Assembly: GCF_001617365.1 (NCBI RefSeq)
Contig: NZ_LVJR01000007.1
Location: 1-63,270 of the forward strand
DNA: 63,270 bases
DNA from: Rhodanobacter sp. FW104-R8
GTDB taxonomy: Bacteria > Pseudomonadota > Gammaproteobacteria > Xanthomonadales > Rhodanobacteraceae
Reading direction: 5' to 3'
This document shows, piece after piece, positions 9,053-17,767 of the stretch (position 1 is the stretch's first letter; the number at the start of each line of letters is the position of its first letter). Under the pieces are notes generated by a model. It was not told the DNA's origin and did not search any database. It saw only the letters and a list, made by a program, of their open reading frames with translations. The position numbers and the translations under genes were made by a program.

Positions 9053-9859
9053 TCAGTGCCGCAGCACGTGGACGCCGCCGCCCCCGGGCTGGTAGCTGCG
9101 CCGCAAGGCACGATCCACGTAGGCTACCGCACGACGCACGGCCGAGCGTGGCGGACGGCCCTGCGCGAGTTCGGCAGCGATCGCCGCGGCCAGCGTGCAG
9201 CCGGTGCCGTGGCCCTCCAGCGGCAGCCGCGGGTGACGCAGTTCCAGCACGCCGCGCACGTCGTAGTAGCGGTCCACCACCTCGTCGCCGCCTGCATGGC
9301 CGCCCTTGAGCAGCACGCTGGCGGCACCGAGCCCGAGCAGGGCCGCGCCGGCGGCATCGCACTCGGCCGGGGTCCGGATCGGGCGGCCGAGCAGCGCCTC
9401 GGCCTCGGGCAGGTTTGGGGTGAGCACGTCGGCCAGCGGGATCAGTTCGCCGGCCAGGATGTCGACGGCCTGCTCGTCCAGCAGGCGGACGCCGCTGGTG
9501 GCGATCATTACCGGGTCGACCACCAGCCACGCCGGCTTGCGTGCGGCCATCTCGCGCGCCACCAGCCGGGCGACCGCAGCGCTGCCCAGCATGCCGGTCT
9601 TCACGGCGGCAACCGGAAAATCGTCGAACACGGCGGCGAGCTGGCTGCGCACGTGGGCCAGCGGCACCGCATGTACGGCGTCGACGCCGCGGGTGTTCTG
9701 CGAGGTGATCGCGGTGATCACGGAAAGCCCGTGCACGCCATGGGCATGGAAGGTTTTCAGATCCGCCTGGATGCCCGCGCCACCGCCGGAGTCGGAGCCG
9801 GCGATGGTGAGGGCGCAGGGCACGGGCGCCGGTTCGGCGCCTTTCCGCGTTCCGGTCAA
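9053..9859 (-). CDS. thiD: Hydroxymethylpyrimidine/phosphomethylpyrimidine kinase
   Basis: Thiamine biosynthesis kinase (268 aa) that phosphorylates HMP and then HMP-P. It shows the substrate-binding motif GSDSGGGAGIQADLK near the N-terminus, VVDPVMIATSG in the centre, and the anion-hole/ATP motif GHGTGCTLAAAIA near the C-terminus, all in ribokinase-fold order. Its ATG overlaps the stop of the PIN-PhoH gene by four bases (ATGA). No TPP riboswitch-like leader is possible at this junction, so expression should follow the upstream gene. Confidence 0.93.
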   Translation of the reverse strand: MTGTRKGAEPAPVPCALTIAGSDSGGGAGIQADLKTFHAHGVHGLSVITAITSQNTRGVDAVHAVPLAHVRSQLAAVFDDFPVAAVKTGMLGSAAVARLVAREMAARKPAWLVVDPVMIATSGVRLLDEQAVDILAGELIPLADVLTPNLPEAEALLGRPIRTPAECDAAGAALLGLGAASVLLKGGHAGGDEVVDRYYDVRGVLELRHPRLPLEGHGTGCTLAAAIAAELAQGRPPRSAVRRAVAYVDRALRRSYQPGGGGVHVLRH

Positions 9860-11238
9860 AGCGCCTCCGCCGCGAAATCCGCCAGTCGCGAACGTTCGCC
9901 GCGACGCAGGGTGACGTGCGCCGAATGCTCCCAGTTCTTGAAGCGGTCGACCGCGTAGGTGAGGCCCGAAGTGGTCTCGGTGAGGTAGGGCGTGTCGATC
10001 TGCTCGACGTTGCCGAGGCAGACGATCTTGGTGCCGGGGCCGGCGCGGGTGATCAGCGTCTTCATCTGCTTCGGGGTGAGGTTCTGCGCCTCATCGATGA
10101 TCAGGTAGCGGTTCAGGAAGGTGCGCCCGCGCATGAAGTTGAGCGAGCGGATCTTGATGCGCGAGGCGAGCAGGTCGTTGGTGGCCTGGCGGCCCCAGCT
10201 GCCGCCGTCCTCGGGGTTGGCGAGCACCTCGAGGTTGTCGGTGAGGGCGCCCATCCAGGGCGTCATCTTCTCTTCCTCGGTGCCGGGCAGGAAGCCGATG
10301 TCCTCGCCGACGGAGACGGTGGCGCGGGTCATGATGATCTCGCGGTAGCGCTGCTGGTCCATCACCTGGGCCAGGCCGGCGGCCAGCGCGAGCAGGGTCT
10401 TGCCGGTGCCGGCGTTGCCGAGCAGGGTGACGAAGTCGATGTCCGGATCCATCAGCGCGTTGAGCGCGAAGTTCTGCTCGCGGTTGCGCGCGCCGATGCC
10501 CCACACGTGGTGGTTGGCGTGCGAGTGGTCGTCCAGCAGCACCAGCGTGGCGCTGACTTCGTCGAGGTGCAGCACGCGCAGCTCGATCGCGTTCTCGCCG
10601 GGCAGGTACAGGCATTCGTTCGGGTACCAGGTTTCCTCGCCGCGCCGCTTCACCTCGTAGAACGTGCGGCCGCGCTCGGTCCACGAACGCACCTCCGGAT
10701 GCAGCTCCCAGAAATCCTCCGGCAAGGCGGTCGAGCCGGTGTAGAGCAGGGAGAAATCGTCCAGCGCGCGGTCGTTCTCGTAATCCTCGGCGACCAGCCC
10801 GTTGATGCTGGCCTTGATCCTGAGGTTGATGTCCTTGGTGACCAGGATGACGTCGCGGCCGGGACTCTGGTCGCGCAGCTCGATCACCGCCGCCAGGATC
10901 TGGTTGTCCGCCTTGGCATGGCCGTTGCTGCTGGTGCGGTGCTGGAAATACAGCCGGCCGACCGAGGTGCCGCGCTTGAGCTTGACGCCCTGCGGGTTGC
11001 TCAGTTCCAGGCCGTCGGCGAGGTCGTGCTGCTTGCCGCGCTCGATCAGTTCGTTGAGGAAGCGGCTGGCCTGGCGGCCGTTGCGCGAGACCTCCGAGGC
11101 ACCTTTCTTCTTTTCGTCCAGCTCCTCCAGTACGGTCATCGGGATAAAGACGTCGTGTTCCTCGAAGCGGAACAGCGAGGTCGGGTCATGCAGCAGGACG
11201 TTGGTGTCGAGAGCGTAGATGCGCTTGCTTCCGGTCAT
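9856..11238 (-). CDS. PIN domain-PhoH ATPase fusion (PhoH2/YlaK type)
   Basis: A 460-aa fusion. The N-terminal PIN nuclease domain (about 5-150) has acidic residues in YALDTNVLLHD, in the LEELDEKKK helix and in VTKDINLR. The C-terminal PhoH-type P-loop ATPase (about 255-455) has Walker A GNAGTGKT and Walker B YLIIDEAQN. Characterised PIN-PhoH proteins are ATP-dependent RNA helicase/RNases, so an RNA-processing role is the best inference. Thiamine kinase is coupled downstream by ATGA. The phosphate-starvation name of the family does not imply Pho control here. Confidence 0.9.
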   Translation of the reverse strand: MTGSKRIYALDTNVLLHDPTSLFRFEEHDVFIPMTVLEELDEKKKGASEVSRNGRQASRFLNELIERGKQHDLADGLELSNPQGVKLKRGTSVGRLYFQHRTSSNGHAKADNQILAAVIELRDQSPGRDVILVTKDINLRIKASINGLVAEDYENDRALDDFSLLYTGSTALPEDFWELHPEVRSWTERGRTFYEVKRRGEETWYPNECLYLPGENAIELRVLHLDEVSATLVLLDDHSHANHHVWGIGARNREQNFALNALMDPDIDFVTLLGNAGTGKTLLALAAGLAQVMDQQRYREIIMTRATVSVGEDIGFLPGTEEEKMTPWMGALTDNLEVLANPEDGGSWGRQATNDLLASRIKIRSLNFMRGRTFLNRYLIIDEAQNLTPKQMKTLITRAGPGTKIVCLGNVEQIDTPYLTETTSGLTYAVDRFKNWEHSAHVTLRRGERSRLADFAAEAL

Positions 11239-11302
11239 GCGGAAGTGTCCTCGCTGGTGGGTGGAGGGAGCATGCAGGCGGTTGCCATGGATGGGGTGAC
11301 GG

Positions 11303-11764
11303 TCAACGGGCGGGAATGGCGTCGAGCACGGCCTGGGCGTGTCCGGGCACCTTCACGCCGCGCCATTCGCGCGCCAGCTTGCCGTCGGGGTCGATCAGGA
11401 AGGTGCTGCGCACGATGCCCATGTGGCGCTTGCCGTACAGCACCTTCTCGTGGATCACGTCGAACGCGCGGCACCAGGTCTCGTCGGGATCGGATACCAG
11501 CGGGAACGGCAGTTCCTGCTTCGCGGCGAAGTTGGCGTGCGATTTCCGCGAATCGCGCGACACGCCGACGATCTGCGCGTGGCGCTTGCGGAAGGCGGGG
11601 TAGAGATCGCGGAAATCCTTCGCCTCGCTGGTGCAACCGGGGGTGCTGTCCTTCGGGTAGAAATACACCACGATCCACTGGCCCTTGAGGCTGGCGAGCC
11701 CGAGTTCGCCGTCGTCGCCGGTGGCGCCCGTCAGCGGGGGCAGTTTCTTGCCGATATCAGGCAT
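11303..11764 (-). CDS. bcp: Thioredoxin-dependent peroxiredoxin Bcp
   Basis: Peroxiredoxin of the Bcp/PrxQ group, 153 aa from the ATG at 11764. The peroxidatic cysteine is C44 in STPGCT. The residue five positions later, where E. coli-type Bcp has its resolving cysteine, is lysine (K49); C98 in DETWCRAF is the only other cysteine I see and may be the resolving one. The position near gcvR and dapA matches other gammaproteobacteria. The 257 bases between this start and gcvR hold no gene that I can support. Confidence 0.9.
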   Translation of the reverse strand: MPDIGKKLPPLTGATGDDGELGLASLKGQWIVVYFYPKDSTPGCTSEAKDFRDLYPAFRKRHAQIVGVSRDSRKSHANFAAKQELPFPLVSDPDETWCRAFDVIHEKVLYGKRHMGIVRSTFLIDPDGKLAREWRGVKVPGHAQAVLDAIPAR

Positions 11765-12021
11765 GGAGAGTCCTGCACGGCGATGCCGTGCCGCGATGGA
11801 AGATGGAAAGGGAGCTGAGCGGGGCGTCCCGGGCCGGAGAAGCGACGGCGAGGCCGGCGAAGCGCCTTGATGCGCCCGTGGCGATCGGCGTGAATCGACG
11901 CGCTGGTTGCAATGCAACGTCCCTCTGGCGGTACTCGGCTACAGACTAGCGCGGGCGAGGCGGCGCAGGACAGTCCTTGTCAGGAACGCGCGATCGCGCG
12001 ATGCTCGAAAGACTGCTGCGC

Positions 12022-12585
12022 TCAGAACTTGACCGGGTCCATGATCGCGTCGAGGTTCAGCCCGTCGCACAGTTCCAGGAAGTCGTCGCGCAGCGCGGCG
12101 ATGTGGATTTCCGCCGGAATGCCGATGGTGAACTGGGCCTGGAACATGTCCGCCCCGGTCTGCATCGCCTGGTAGCGGGTCGAGTTCAGCTGTTCCACGC
12201 TGATGCCGTGCTGGCTGAAGAATTCCACGATGCGTGCCACGATGCCGGGCCGGTCGGCGGCCACCACTTCCACCAGGTAGGGCAGCAGGTGCGAACTGTT
12301 CGCGCGCGGACTGGTGCGGTAATGCACCAGCCGCAGGCTCTCGTCCCGGGCCAGCTTGGTCAGCGCGGTTTCCAGCTTGGCCAGCGCGTCCCAGGCGCCG
12401 CTGGCCAGCAGCATCAGCGAGGTCTCGGTGCCGATCGTGGATACGCGCGATTCGGAAAGGTTGCAGCCGGCGTCGGCGATCCGCTTGGCCAGCGCCAGCA
12501 GTGGCGACTTGCCTGCCGTGGTAAGCGCCTGGATCAGCAACTGGTTGTCGTTGCCCGAGCGCGGTGGGACGGTGGAGGATTTCAA
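12022..12585 (-). CDS. gcvR: Glycine cleavage system regulator GcvR-like, double ACT domain
   Basis: A 187-aa protein with two ACT domains: residues about 15-90 (NQLLIQALTTAGKSPLLALA) and about 100-180 (YLVEVVAADRPGIVARIVE). In E. coli GcvR antagonises GcvA to repress the glycine cleavage operon; here the same fold and the same neighbours (bcp, dapA, bamC) support orthology. No ATG is available, and the best start is TTG at 12585, giving MKSSTVPPRSG; a longer frame upstream lacks the family pattern. It is divergent from dapA. Confidence 0.82.
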   Translation of the reverse strand: MKSSTVPPRSGNDNQLLIQALTTAGKSPLLALAKRIADAGCNLSESRVSTIGTETSLMLLASGAWDALAKLETALTKLARDESLRLVHYRTSPRANSSHLLPYLVEVVAADRPGIVARIVEFFSQHGISVEQLNSTRYQAMQTGADMFQAQFTIGIPAEIHIAALRDDFLELCDGLNLDAIMDPVKF

Positions 12586-12650
12586 GAGGGCAGGCCTGTG
12601 GGCGACGGTCGTCCGCACGATGCGGAAGCGTGAGACTACACCGGTCGAGC

Positions 12651-12681
12651 TTACTTGCCCGCCTCGCGAGGCGGCAAGTAA
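12651..12681. other. Strong hairpin between gcvR and dapA
   Basis: TTACTTGCCCGCCTCG is followed immediately by CGAGGCGGCAAGTAA: a near-perfect 15-bp inverted repeat with one bulged C. It lies 34 bases before the dapA start and 66 bases upstream of gcvR. No T-run follows on either strand, so it is not an ordinary terminator. It could be a regulatory RNA structure or an operator in the divergent promoter region. Confidence 0.6.
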
Positions 12682-12714
12682 CATGCGAGTCTTGCCTTGT
12701 AGCGGAATCGAGTC

Positions 12715-13593
12715 TTGAACATTCGCGGAAGCATCTGCGCGCTGGCCACCCCGTTCGCGGCCGACGGCGCGCTCGACCTGGCCGCGTTCGGCCGGCTGCT
12801 CGACCATCAGCTGGCCGGCGGCACGCAGGCGCTGGTGGTGGCCGGCTCCACCGGCGAAGCGCACATGCTGGAGCATGACGAGTTCGACCGGCTGCTGGCG
12901 TTCGCGCTCGAGCATGTGGCCGGACGGGTGCCGGTGATCGCCGGCACCGGCGAGGCGGGCACCGCCAAGACGGTCGCGCTGACCCGCCGCGCGCAGGCGC
13001 TGGGCGCCGACGCGGCGCTGGTGGTGACGCCGTACTACGTGCGCCCCACCCAGGAAGGCCTGCGCCGGCATTTCCTCGAGGTGGCCGAGCACGGTGGCCT
13101 GCCGGTGCTGCTCTACAACGTGCCGACCCGCACCGGCTGCGACCTGCTGCCGGAAACCGTGGCCGGCCTGCGCGACCATCCGGCGATCGCGGGAATCAAG
13201 GAGGCGCGCGCCGATCGCGAGCGGATTTCGGCGCTGGCGGAACTTGTGCGCGAGGATTTCGTCTATCTGTCCGGCGACGACGGCAGCGCCGGCGAGGCGA
13301 TGCTGGCCGGGGCGGCCGGCACCATCTCGGTGGCGGCGAACCTGGTGCCGCGGGCATTCCGCGCCCTGTGCGACGCGGCGGCCGCCGGCGACCGGGCGGC
13401 GACGGCACGCTGCCATGGCGCGCTCGAGCCGCTGCTGCAGGCATTGAACTGCGCTCCGAACCCGATCGCGGTGAAGGCGGGCCTGCCGGCGCTGGGGCTG
13501 GGGCTGGCCCTGCCGAGGTTGCCGCTGGTGGAACTGAACGACGGCCCGGAACGCGCCCGATTGCACCAAGCGCTGTCCAGTCTGGCATCCTAG
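12715..13593 (+). CDS. dapA: 4-hydroxy-tetrahydrodipicolinate synthase
   Basis: First committed enzyme of the lysine/diaminopimelate branch, condensing pyruvate with aspartate semialdehyde. 292 aa, TIM barrel. The pyruvate Schiff-base lysine is K162 in GIKEARAD; the catalytic tyrosine is Y134 in LLYNVPTRTG; GSTGEA (44-49) holds the pyruvate-binding threonine. The start is TTG at 12715, giving MNIRGSICALATPF, which aligns with the family N-terminus. It is followed by bamC as in E. coli. Confidence 0.93.
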   Translation: MNIRGSICALATPFAADGALDLAAFGRLLDHQLAGGTQALVVAGSTGEAHMLEHDEFDRLLAFALEHVAGRVPVIAGTGEAGTAKTVALTRRAQALGADAALVVTPYYVRPTQEGLRRHFLEVAEHGGLPVLLYNVPTRTGCDLLPETVAGLRDHPAIAGIKEARADRERISALAELVREDFVYLSGDDGSAGEAMLAGAAGTISVAANLVPRAFRALCDAAAAGDRAATARCHGALEPLLQALNCAPNPIAVKAGLPALGLGLALPRLPLVELNDGPERARLHQALSSLAS

Positions 13594-13644
13594 GCGACTG
13601 CGGCCGGTTGACGGTTGCCTGCCTTACTCACGGAATCTGACTAC

Positions 13645-14235
13645 ATGAAGAAAAGCTCGCTCCTCGTGGCCCTGCCGGCCCTGGCCCTCAGCGGCCTGCT
13701 GCTTTCCGGCTGCGGTGCGTTCCGCTCGCACAAGGCCTGGGACACCGCCCTGCAGGAATCGCCGCTGGAGATCCCGCCGGGCCTCGACCGGCCGTCGACC
13801 ACCGAGGCGCTGTCGATCCCGCCGCCGGGTGCGAACGTGCCGACCGCCAACGGCGCCACGGCGCGCGTGGGCTCGGCCGGTGGCCAGATCTCCGACGGCT
13901 TCGTGCTGGCCGACAACGTCGACAACGCCTATCGCCGGGTCGGCCAGGCGCTGGAAGGGGGCAACCTGGGGCAGCTGGTCGGTCACGACGATGCCGCGCA
14001 CAGCTACACGCTGAACGTTTCCGATGCAGTGGCACAGCAGAAGAAGAAGGGATTCTTCGGCCGCATGTTCGGTCGCGACAAGGGCGGTGCCGCCCCGGCG
14101 CCGGGTGCCGGTTCGCACCAGGTGGTGGTCAGTGTCGGCAGCAGCGGCGAGAAGGCCAGCGAAGTGCGCGCCGAAGGCAACGCCGCGGCGGTAGCCAAGG
14201 TGATCGATACGTTGAAGTCGCGCCTGGGCGGCTGA
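13645..14235 (+). CDS. bamC: Outer membrane assembly lipoprotein BamC-like
   Basis: A 196-aa lipoprotein. The signal peptide ends in the lipobox LSGC. After it comes the low-complexity N-terminal stretch ending in LEIPPGLDRPS, like the extended segment with which BamC contacts BamD, then one predicted globular domain. It is shorter than E. coli BamC (about 340 aa), with room for only one of the two helix-grip domains, as in other xanthomonads. The position directly after dapA supports the call. ATG 13645 is chosen over an upstream in-frame start because it gives a clean signal peptide. Confidence 0.75.
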   Translation: MKKSSLLVALPALALSGLLLSGCGAFRSHKAWDTALQESPLEIPPGLDRPSTTEALSIPPPGANVPTANGATARVGSAGGQISDGFVLADNVDNAYRRVGQALEGGNLGQLVGHDDAAHSYTLNVSDAVAQQKKKGFFGRMFGRDKGGAAPAPGAGSHQVVVSVGSSGEKASEVRAEGNAAAVAKVIDTLKSRLGG

Positions 14236-14255
14236 TCCCCGCACTCGGCACGACG

Positions 14256-14285
14256 AAAAACGCCGCCCCGGAGGGCGGCGTTTTT
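14256..14285. terminator. Bidirectional terminator between bamC and fdxA
   Basis: AAAAACGCCGCCC, a short loop, then GGGCGGCGTTTTT: a near-perfect stem with A-run and T-run on opposite sides, placed between the convergent ends of bamC and fdxA. Confidence 0.9.
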
Positions 14286-14300
14286 GCTTGCGGGGCGGGC

Positions 14301-14624
14301 TCAGCGCTGCAGCAGCCCGAGCTTGTCCGGCTTGCCTTCCCACTCCTTGGCATCGGGCAGGGCGTCCTTGCGCTCGGTGATCACCGGCCAGCTCTTGGCC
14401 AGCTCGGCGTTCAGCGCCACAAACTCCTCCTGGCCGGCCGGCACGTCGTCTTCCGGATAGATCGCGTTGATCGGGCACTCCGGTTCGCACAGCGTGCAGT
14501 CGATGCACTCGTCCGGATCGATCGCCAGGAAGTTCGGACCCTCATGGAACGCGTCGACCGGGCAGACCTCGACGCAATCGGTGTACTTGCACTTGATGCA
14601 GTTGTCGATGACGACAAAGGTCAT
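14301..14624 (-). CDS. fdxA: Seven-iron ferredoxin FdxA
   Basis: A 107-aa electron-transfer ferredoxin carrying one [3Fe-4S] and one [4Fe-4S] cluster. Cysteines at 9, 12, 17 and 21 and at 40, 43, 46 and 50 give the pattern of the Azotobacter-type 7Fe family, in which C9/C17/C50 bind the 3Fe cluster and C21/C40/C43/C46 the 4Fe cluster. The C-terminal ~45 residues form the usual helical extension. Redox partners are not evident from the neighbours. The 5' leader holds a perfect palindrome. Confidence 0.95.
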   Translation of the reverse strand: MTFVVIDNCIKCKYTDCVEVCPVDAFHEGPNFLAIDPDECIDCTLCEPECPINAIYPEDDVPAGQEEFVALNAELAKSWPVITERKDALPDAKEWEGKPDKLGLLQR

Positions 14625-14674
14625 GGAGGCAATTCGGCTGTAAGAGATGCGGTCGGAGGGCTCTTGTGAAGAGT

Positions 14675-14692
14675 GCGGCCATGGATGGCCGC
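14675..14692 (-). other. Perfect palindrome in the fdxA leader
   Basis: GCGGCCAT and ATGGCCGC flank a two-base spacer, about 50 bases upstream of the fdxA start. It may be an operator or a leader hairpin; no known regulator motif is recognised. Confidence 0.4.
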
Positions 14693-14774
14693 CTTTAGTC
14701 TAGCCAACGGCCAGCACCGTGGGTTGTAGAGTCTCTTCCGGATAGCGGCAATCATGCACGATTGCACAAACAAA

Positions 14775-14850
14775 TGGCGCTCCCTACGAGGTTCGAACTC
14801 GTGTTCCCGCCTTGAGAGGGCGGTGTCCTAGGCCACTAGACGAAGGGAGC
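14775..14850 (-). tRNA. tRNA-Glu (anticodon CUC)
   Basis: A 76-nt gene with encoded CCA. The acceptor stem pairs GCTCCCT with AGGGAGC, the discriminator base is G, the D-arm begins TCGTCTAG, the anticodon stem CCGCC/GGCGG encloses the loop CTCTCAA with anticodon CTC, and the T-arm contains GTTCGAACC. It lies between fdxA and pcnB. No integrase or attachment-site duplication is seen next to it. Confidence 0.95.
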
Positions 14851-15039
14851 GTTATGTCGCGAGGCGCGCTAGTATAGCGGAATTGTTTCACCCGGCAATG
14901 CTTGGCATGCATCGTCCTGCGCCGGTCGGAAACACGCCCTGCCGGCGCCAGCGCCCCGCGCCCCGGGACGATTCGCGGCGCTGCGCACCGCGATATATTG
15001 CAACCGAAGGGGCAGCCGCCCTGCCAGGATCCCGACCGC

Positions 15040-16389
15040 TTGAATCCCGAATCAAGGACCGACCCCACGCTGGCGCTGCGGATCATTCCGCGCGACCAGC
15101 ATGTCATCTCGCGCAAGAACATCAGCAAGGCGGCGCTGCGTGTGCTGTACCGCCTGAATGAAGCCGGCTACGCGGCCTATCTGGTCGGCGGCGCGGTGCG
15201 CGACCTGCTGCTGGGGCTGCGGCCGAAGGACTTCGATGTCGCCACCGACGCCACCCCGGACGAGGTGAAGAAGCTGTTCCGCAACTGCCGCCTGATCGGC
15301 CGCCGCTTCCGGCTGGCGCACGTGGTGTTCGGCCCGGAGATCATCGAGGTGGCCACCTTCCGCGGTACCGGCGAGGAGGGCGGCGAGGGCGACCGCCACA
15401 TCGTCGACGGCCGCATCGTGCGCGACAACATCTGGGGCAGCATCGAGGAGGACGCGGTGCGCCGCGACTTCCGCGTCAACGCGATGTACTACGACATCAG
15501 CGATTTCTCGGTACGCGACTACGTCGGCGGCATGCGCGACCTCGAGGACCGTGTACTGCGCCTGATCGGCGATCCCGACACCCGCTACCACGAGGACCCG
15601 GTGCGCATGCTGCGCGCCGCGCGGCTGGCGGCCAAGCTCGGCATGAGCATCGATGCCGCCGCGATGGCGCCGTTCGAGACGCTCGGGCCGTTGCTGGCCG
15701 ACGCCGCGCCGGCGCGGCTGTTCGACGAGTCGCTGAAGATGTTCCTGGCCGGCAACGGCCTGAAGAGTTTCCGCATGCTGGAACAGAGCGGCCTGCTGAA
15801 ATTCCTGTTCCCGGCCACCGCGCGCGCGCTCCGGCGCGGCGACGAGGCGCTGCGCTCGCTGATCGAGCAGGGCCTGGCGAACACCGACGCGCGGATCGCC
15901 GAAGGCAAGTCGGTGACCCCGGCATTCCTGTTCGCGGTGCTGCTGTGGGGCGAGGTGCGCGACGTGGCGCAACAGCTGATCGGCCGCGGCGTCGAAGGCA
16001 ACGAGGCGTGGTCGCGCGCCGCCGCGCAGGTGGTCGGCGAGCAGTGCCAGCGAGTGGCGATCCCGCGCCGGTTCACCTTCACCATGGAAGAGATCTGGTC
16101 GCTGCAGCCGCGCTTCGAGCAGGTCCAGCGCAAGCGCGTGTTCCGCCTGATGGCGCACCCGCGCTTCCGCGCCGCGTTCGACTTCCTGCTGCTGCGCGCG
16201 GATGAATCGCCGGCGCTGCGCGAACTGGGGCGGTGGTGGGCGCATGCGCAGCAATTGCCGCCGGACGTGCTGGCGGCGGCGCTGCCGGCCGGCGGCGGGG
16301 CCGTCGAGCACCATGCCGTGGTACCGGCAGTTACCAAGCCGCCGCGCCGGCGCCGACGCCGGTCGGGCAACAAGTCGGGCTCCGCGTGA
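15040..16389 (+). CDS. pcnB: Poly(A) polymerase I
   Basis: Class II nucleotidyltransferase (449 aa) that adds 3' poly(A) tails to RNA and promotes decay. The N-terminal catalytic head shows YLVGGAVRDLLLG followed by KDFDVATDATP with the two metal-binding aspartates; next come the RRDFRVNAMYY segment and the EDPVRMLRAARLAAKL neck. The basic C-terminal tail (RRRRRSGNKSG) is typical. The TTG at 15040 is the best start; an upstream ATG at 14902 would add 46 residues from an intergenic stretch. The stop overlaps the folK start (GTGA). Confidence 0.9.
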   Translation: MNPESRTDPTLALRIIPRDQHVISRKNISKAALRVLYRLNEAGYAAYLVGGAVRDLLLGLRPKDFDVATDATPDEVKKLFRNCRLIGRRFRLAHVVFGPEIIEVATFRGTGEEGGEGDRHIVDGRIVRDNIWGSIEEDAVRRDFRVNAMYYDISDFSVRDYVGGMRDLEDRVLRLIGDPDTRYHEDPVRMLRAARLAAKLGMSIDAAAMAPFETLGPLLADAAPARLFDESLKMFLAGNGLKSFRMLEQSGLLKFLFPATARALRRGDEALRSLIEQGLANTDARIAEGKSVTPAFLFAVLLWGEVRDVAQQLIGRGVEGNEAWSRAAAQVVGEQCQRVAIPRRFTFTMEEIWSLQPRFEQVQRKRVFRLMAHPRFRAAFDFLLLRADESPALRELGRWWAHAQQLPPDVLAAALPAGGGAVEHHAVVPAVTKPPRRRRRRSGNKSGSA

Positions 16390-16865
16390 CCCTGGCCTAC
16401 GTCGCCCTGGGCAGCAACCTCGGCAACCCGCGGCAGCAATTGCTCGATGCGCTGGACGAGCTGGCGCGGCTGCCGCAAACCCGCCTGCTGCAGCACTCGC
16501 GCCTGTACCTCACGCCGCCGTGGGGCGTGACGGAGCAGCCGCCGTTCATCAATGCGGCGGCGGAGCTGGATACCGCGTTGTCGCCGCACGCCCTGCTGGA
16601 TGCCCTGCTGGCGATCGAGCAGCGCGCCGGCCGCGTGCGCGCCGAGCGCAACGGGCCGCGCACGCTGGACCTGGACCTGCTGCACGTCGATGGCGTGCAG
16701 CTGCATGACGCGCGGCTGAGCCTGCCGCACCCGCGCATGGCCGAACGCGCGTTCGTGCTGTTGCCGCTGCACGATATTGCGTCCACGCTGCACCTGCCCG
16801 GGCAGGGCATGGTGGCCGAGCTGCTGTCACGGCTCGACCAGACAGGCTGCGAACGAGTGGCTTGA
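16386..16865 (+). CDS. folK: 2-amino-4-hydroxy-6-hydroxymethyldihydropteridine pyrophosphokinase
   Basis: Folate pathway pyrophosphokinase (159 aa). It shows YVALGSNLGNP at the N-terminus and the HPPK signature RNGPRTLDLDLLHVDG with the metal-binding aspartates, followed by LSLPHPRMAERAFVL. The start is GTG 16386, overlapping the pcnB stop by four bases, as in the common pcnB-folK pair. panB follows after 55 bases with its own promoter. Confidence 0.93.
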   Translation: MTLAYVALGSNLGNPRQQLLDALDELARLPQTRLLQHSRLYLTPPWGVTEQPPFINAAAELDTALSPHALLDALLAIEQRAGRVRAERNGPRTLDLDLLHVDGVQLHDARLSLPHPRMAERAFVLLPLHDIASTLHLPGQGMVAELLSRLDQTGCERVA

Positions 16866-16891
16866 GCCCTTGCGTTGCCGCGCCGGATAAT
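16862..16891 (+). promoter_or_regulatory. Sigma-70-type promoter for panB
   Basis: TTGAGC (16862-16867), an 18-base spacer and GATAAT (16886-16891). The -35 box overlaps the folK stop codon, and the panB start lies 30 bases after the -10. Confidence 0.6.
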
Positions 16892-16920
16892 CGGCGGTCT
16901 CCCCACTTTCAGGAATTGCC

Positions 16921-17751
16921 GTGTACGTGCAGAACGCCAGTGCTCCCGAGCGCAAGCCAGTGACCGTACCCGCTTTGCGCTCGATGAAGGCGCAGGGACA
17001 GCGCATCGTCATGCTCACCGCCTACGACGCCAGCTTCGCCTGGCAGCTGGAGGCGGCCGGCGTCGACATCGCACTGGTCGGCGATTCGCTGGGCATGGTG
17101 GTGCAGGGGCACGGCAGCACGCTGCCGGTGACGCTGGAACATATGGTCTACCACACCGCCGCGGTGGCGCGCGGGCTGTCGGCCACCTTGCTGGTGACGG
17201 ACCTGCCGTTCATGGCCGACCGCGACGTGGCGCACGCACTGGAAGCGGGCGCGCGGCTGGTCGGCGAGGCCGGCGCGGCGATGGTGAAGATCGAGGGCGC
17301 CGCGCCGCACATCCTGGAGGCGATCGCCGCGCTCACCGCCCGCGCGATCCCGGTCTGCGCGCACCTGGGCCTCACCCCGCAGTCGGTGCACAAGTTCGGC
17401 GGCTTCAAGATCCAGGGCCGCGAGCAGGAGGCTGCCGACCGCGTGCTGGCCGAGGCGCTGGCGGTGCAGGCGGCCGGCGCCGACCTGCTGGTGATGGAGG
17501 GCGTGCCGGTGGAACTGGGCCGGCGGGTGACCGCGGCGCTGCAGATCCCGGTGATCGGCATCGGCGCCGGCCCGCATTGCGACGGCCAGGTGCTGGTGAT
17601 CCACGACCTGCTCGGCATCACCCCGGGCAAGCGGCCGAAGTTCAGCAAGGATTTCCTGGCCGGGCGCGATTCTGTCGCCGCGGCGATCGCCGCGTATGCC
17701 GCAGACGTGCGCAGCGGCGCGTTTCCGGCCCCCGAGCACTGCTTCAACTGA
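16921..17751 (+). CDS. panB: 3-methyl-2-oxobutanoate hydroxymethyltransferase
   Basis: First enzyme of pantothenate synthesis, transferring a hydroxymethyl group from methylene-THF to ketoisovalerate. 276 aa, TIM barrel with [11 protein letters not shown], the metal-binding [24 protein letters not shown] and the catalytic VMEGVP segment. The start is GTG 16921 ([12 protein letters not shown]). panC follows after 16 bases. The ketoisovalerate substrate is shared with valine metabolism. Confidence 0.95.
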   Translation: MYVQNASAPERKPVTVPALRSMKAQGQRIVMLTAYDASFAWQLEAAGVDIALVGDSLGMVVQGHGSTLPVTLEHMVYHTAAVARGLSATLLVTDLPFMADRDVAHALEAGARLVGEAGAAMVKIEGAAPHILEAIAALTARAIPVCAHLGLTPQSVHKFGGFKIQGREQEAADRVLAEALAVQAAGADLLVMEGVPVELGRRVTAALQIPVIGIGAGPHCDGQVLVIHDLLGITPGKRPKFSKDFLAGRDSVAAAIAAYAADVRSGAFPAPEHCFN

Positions 17752-17767
17752 CCAGCGAGCCCGCCGC

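Noticed and set aside
14775..14850. tRNA-Glu as an integration site for a genomic island
   Set aside because: No integrase, no duplicated tRNA 3' end and only housekeeping genes on both sides.
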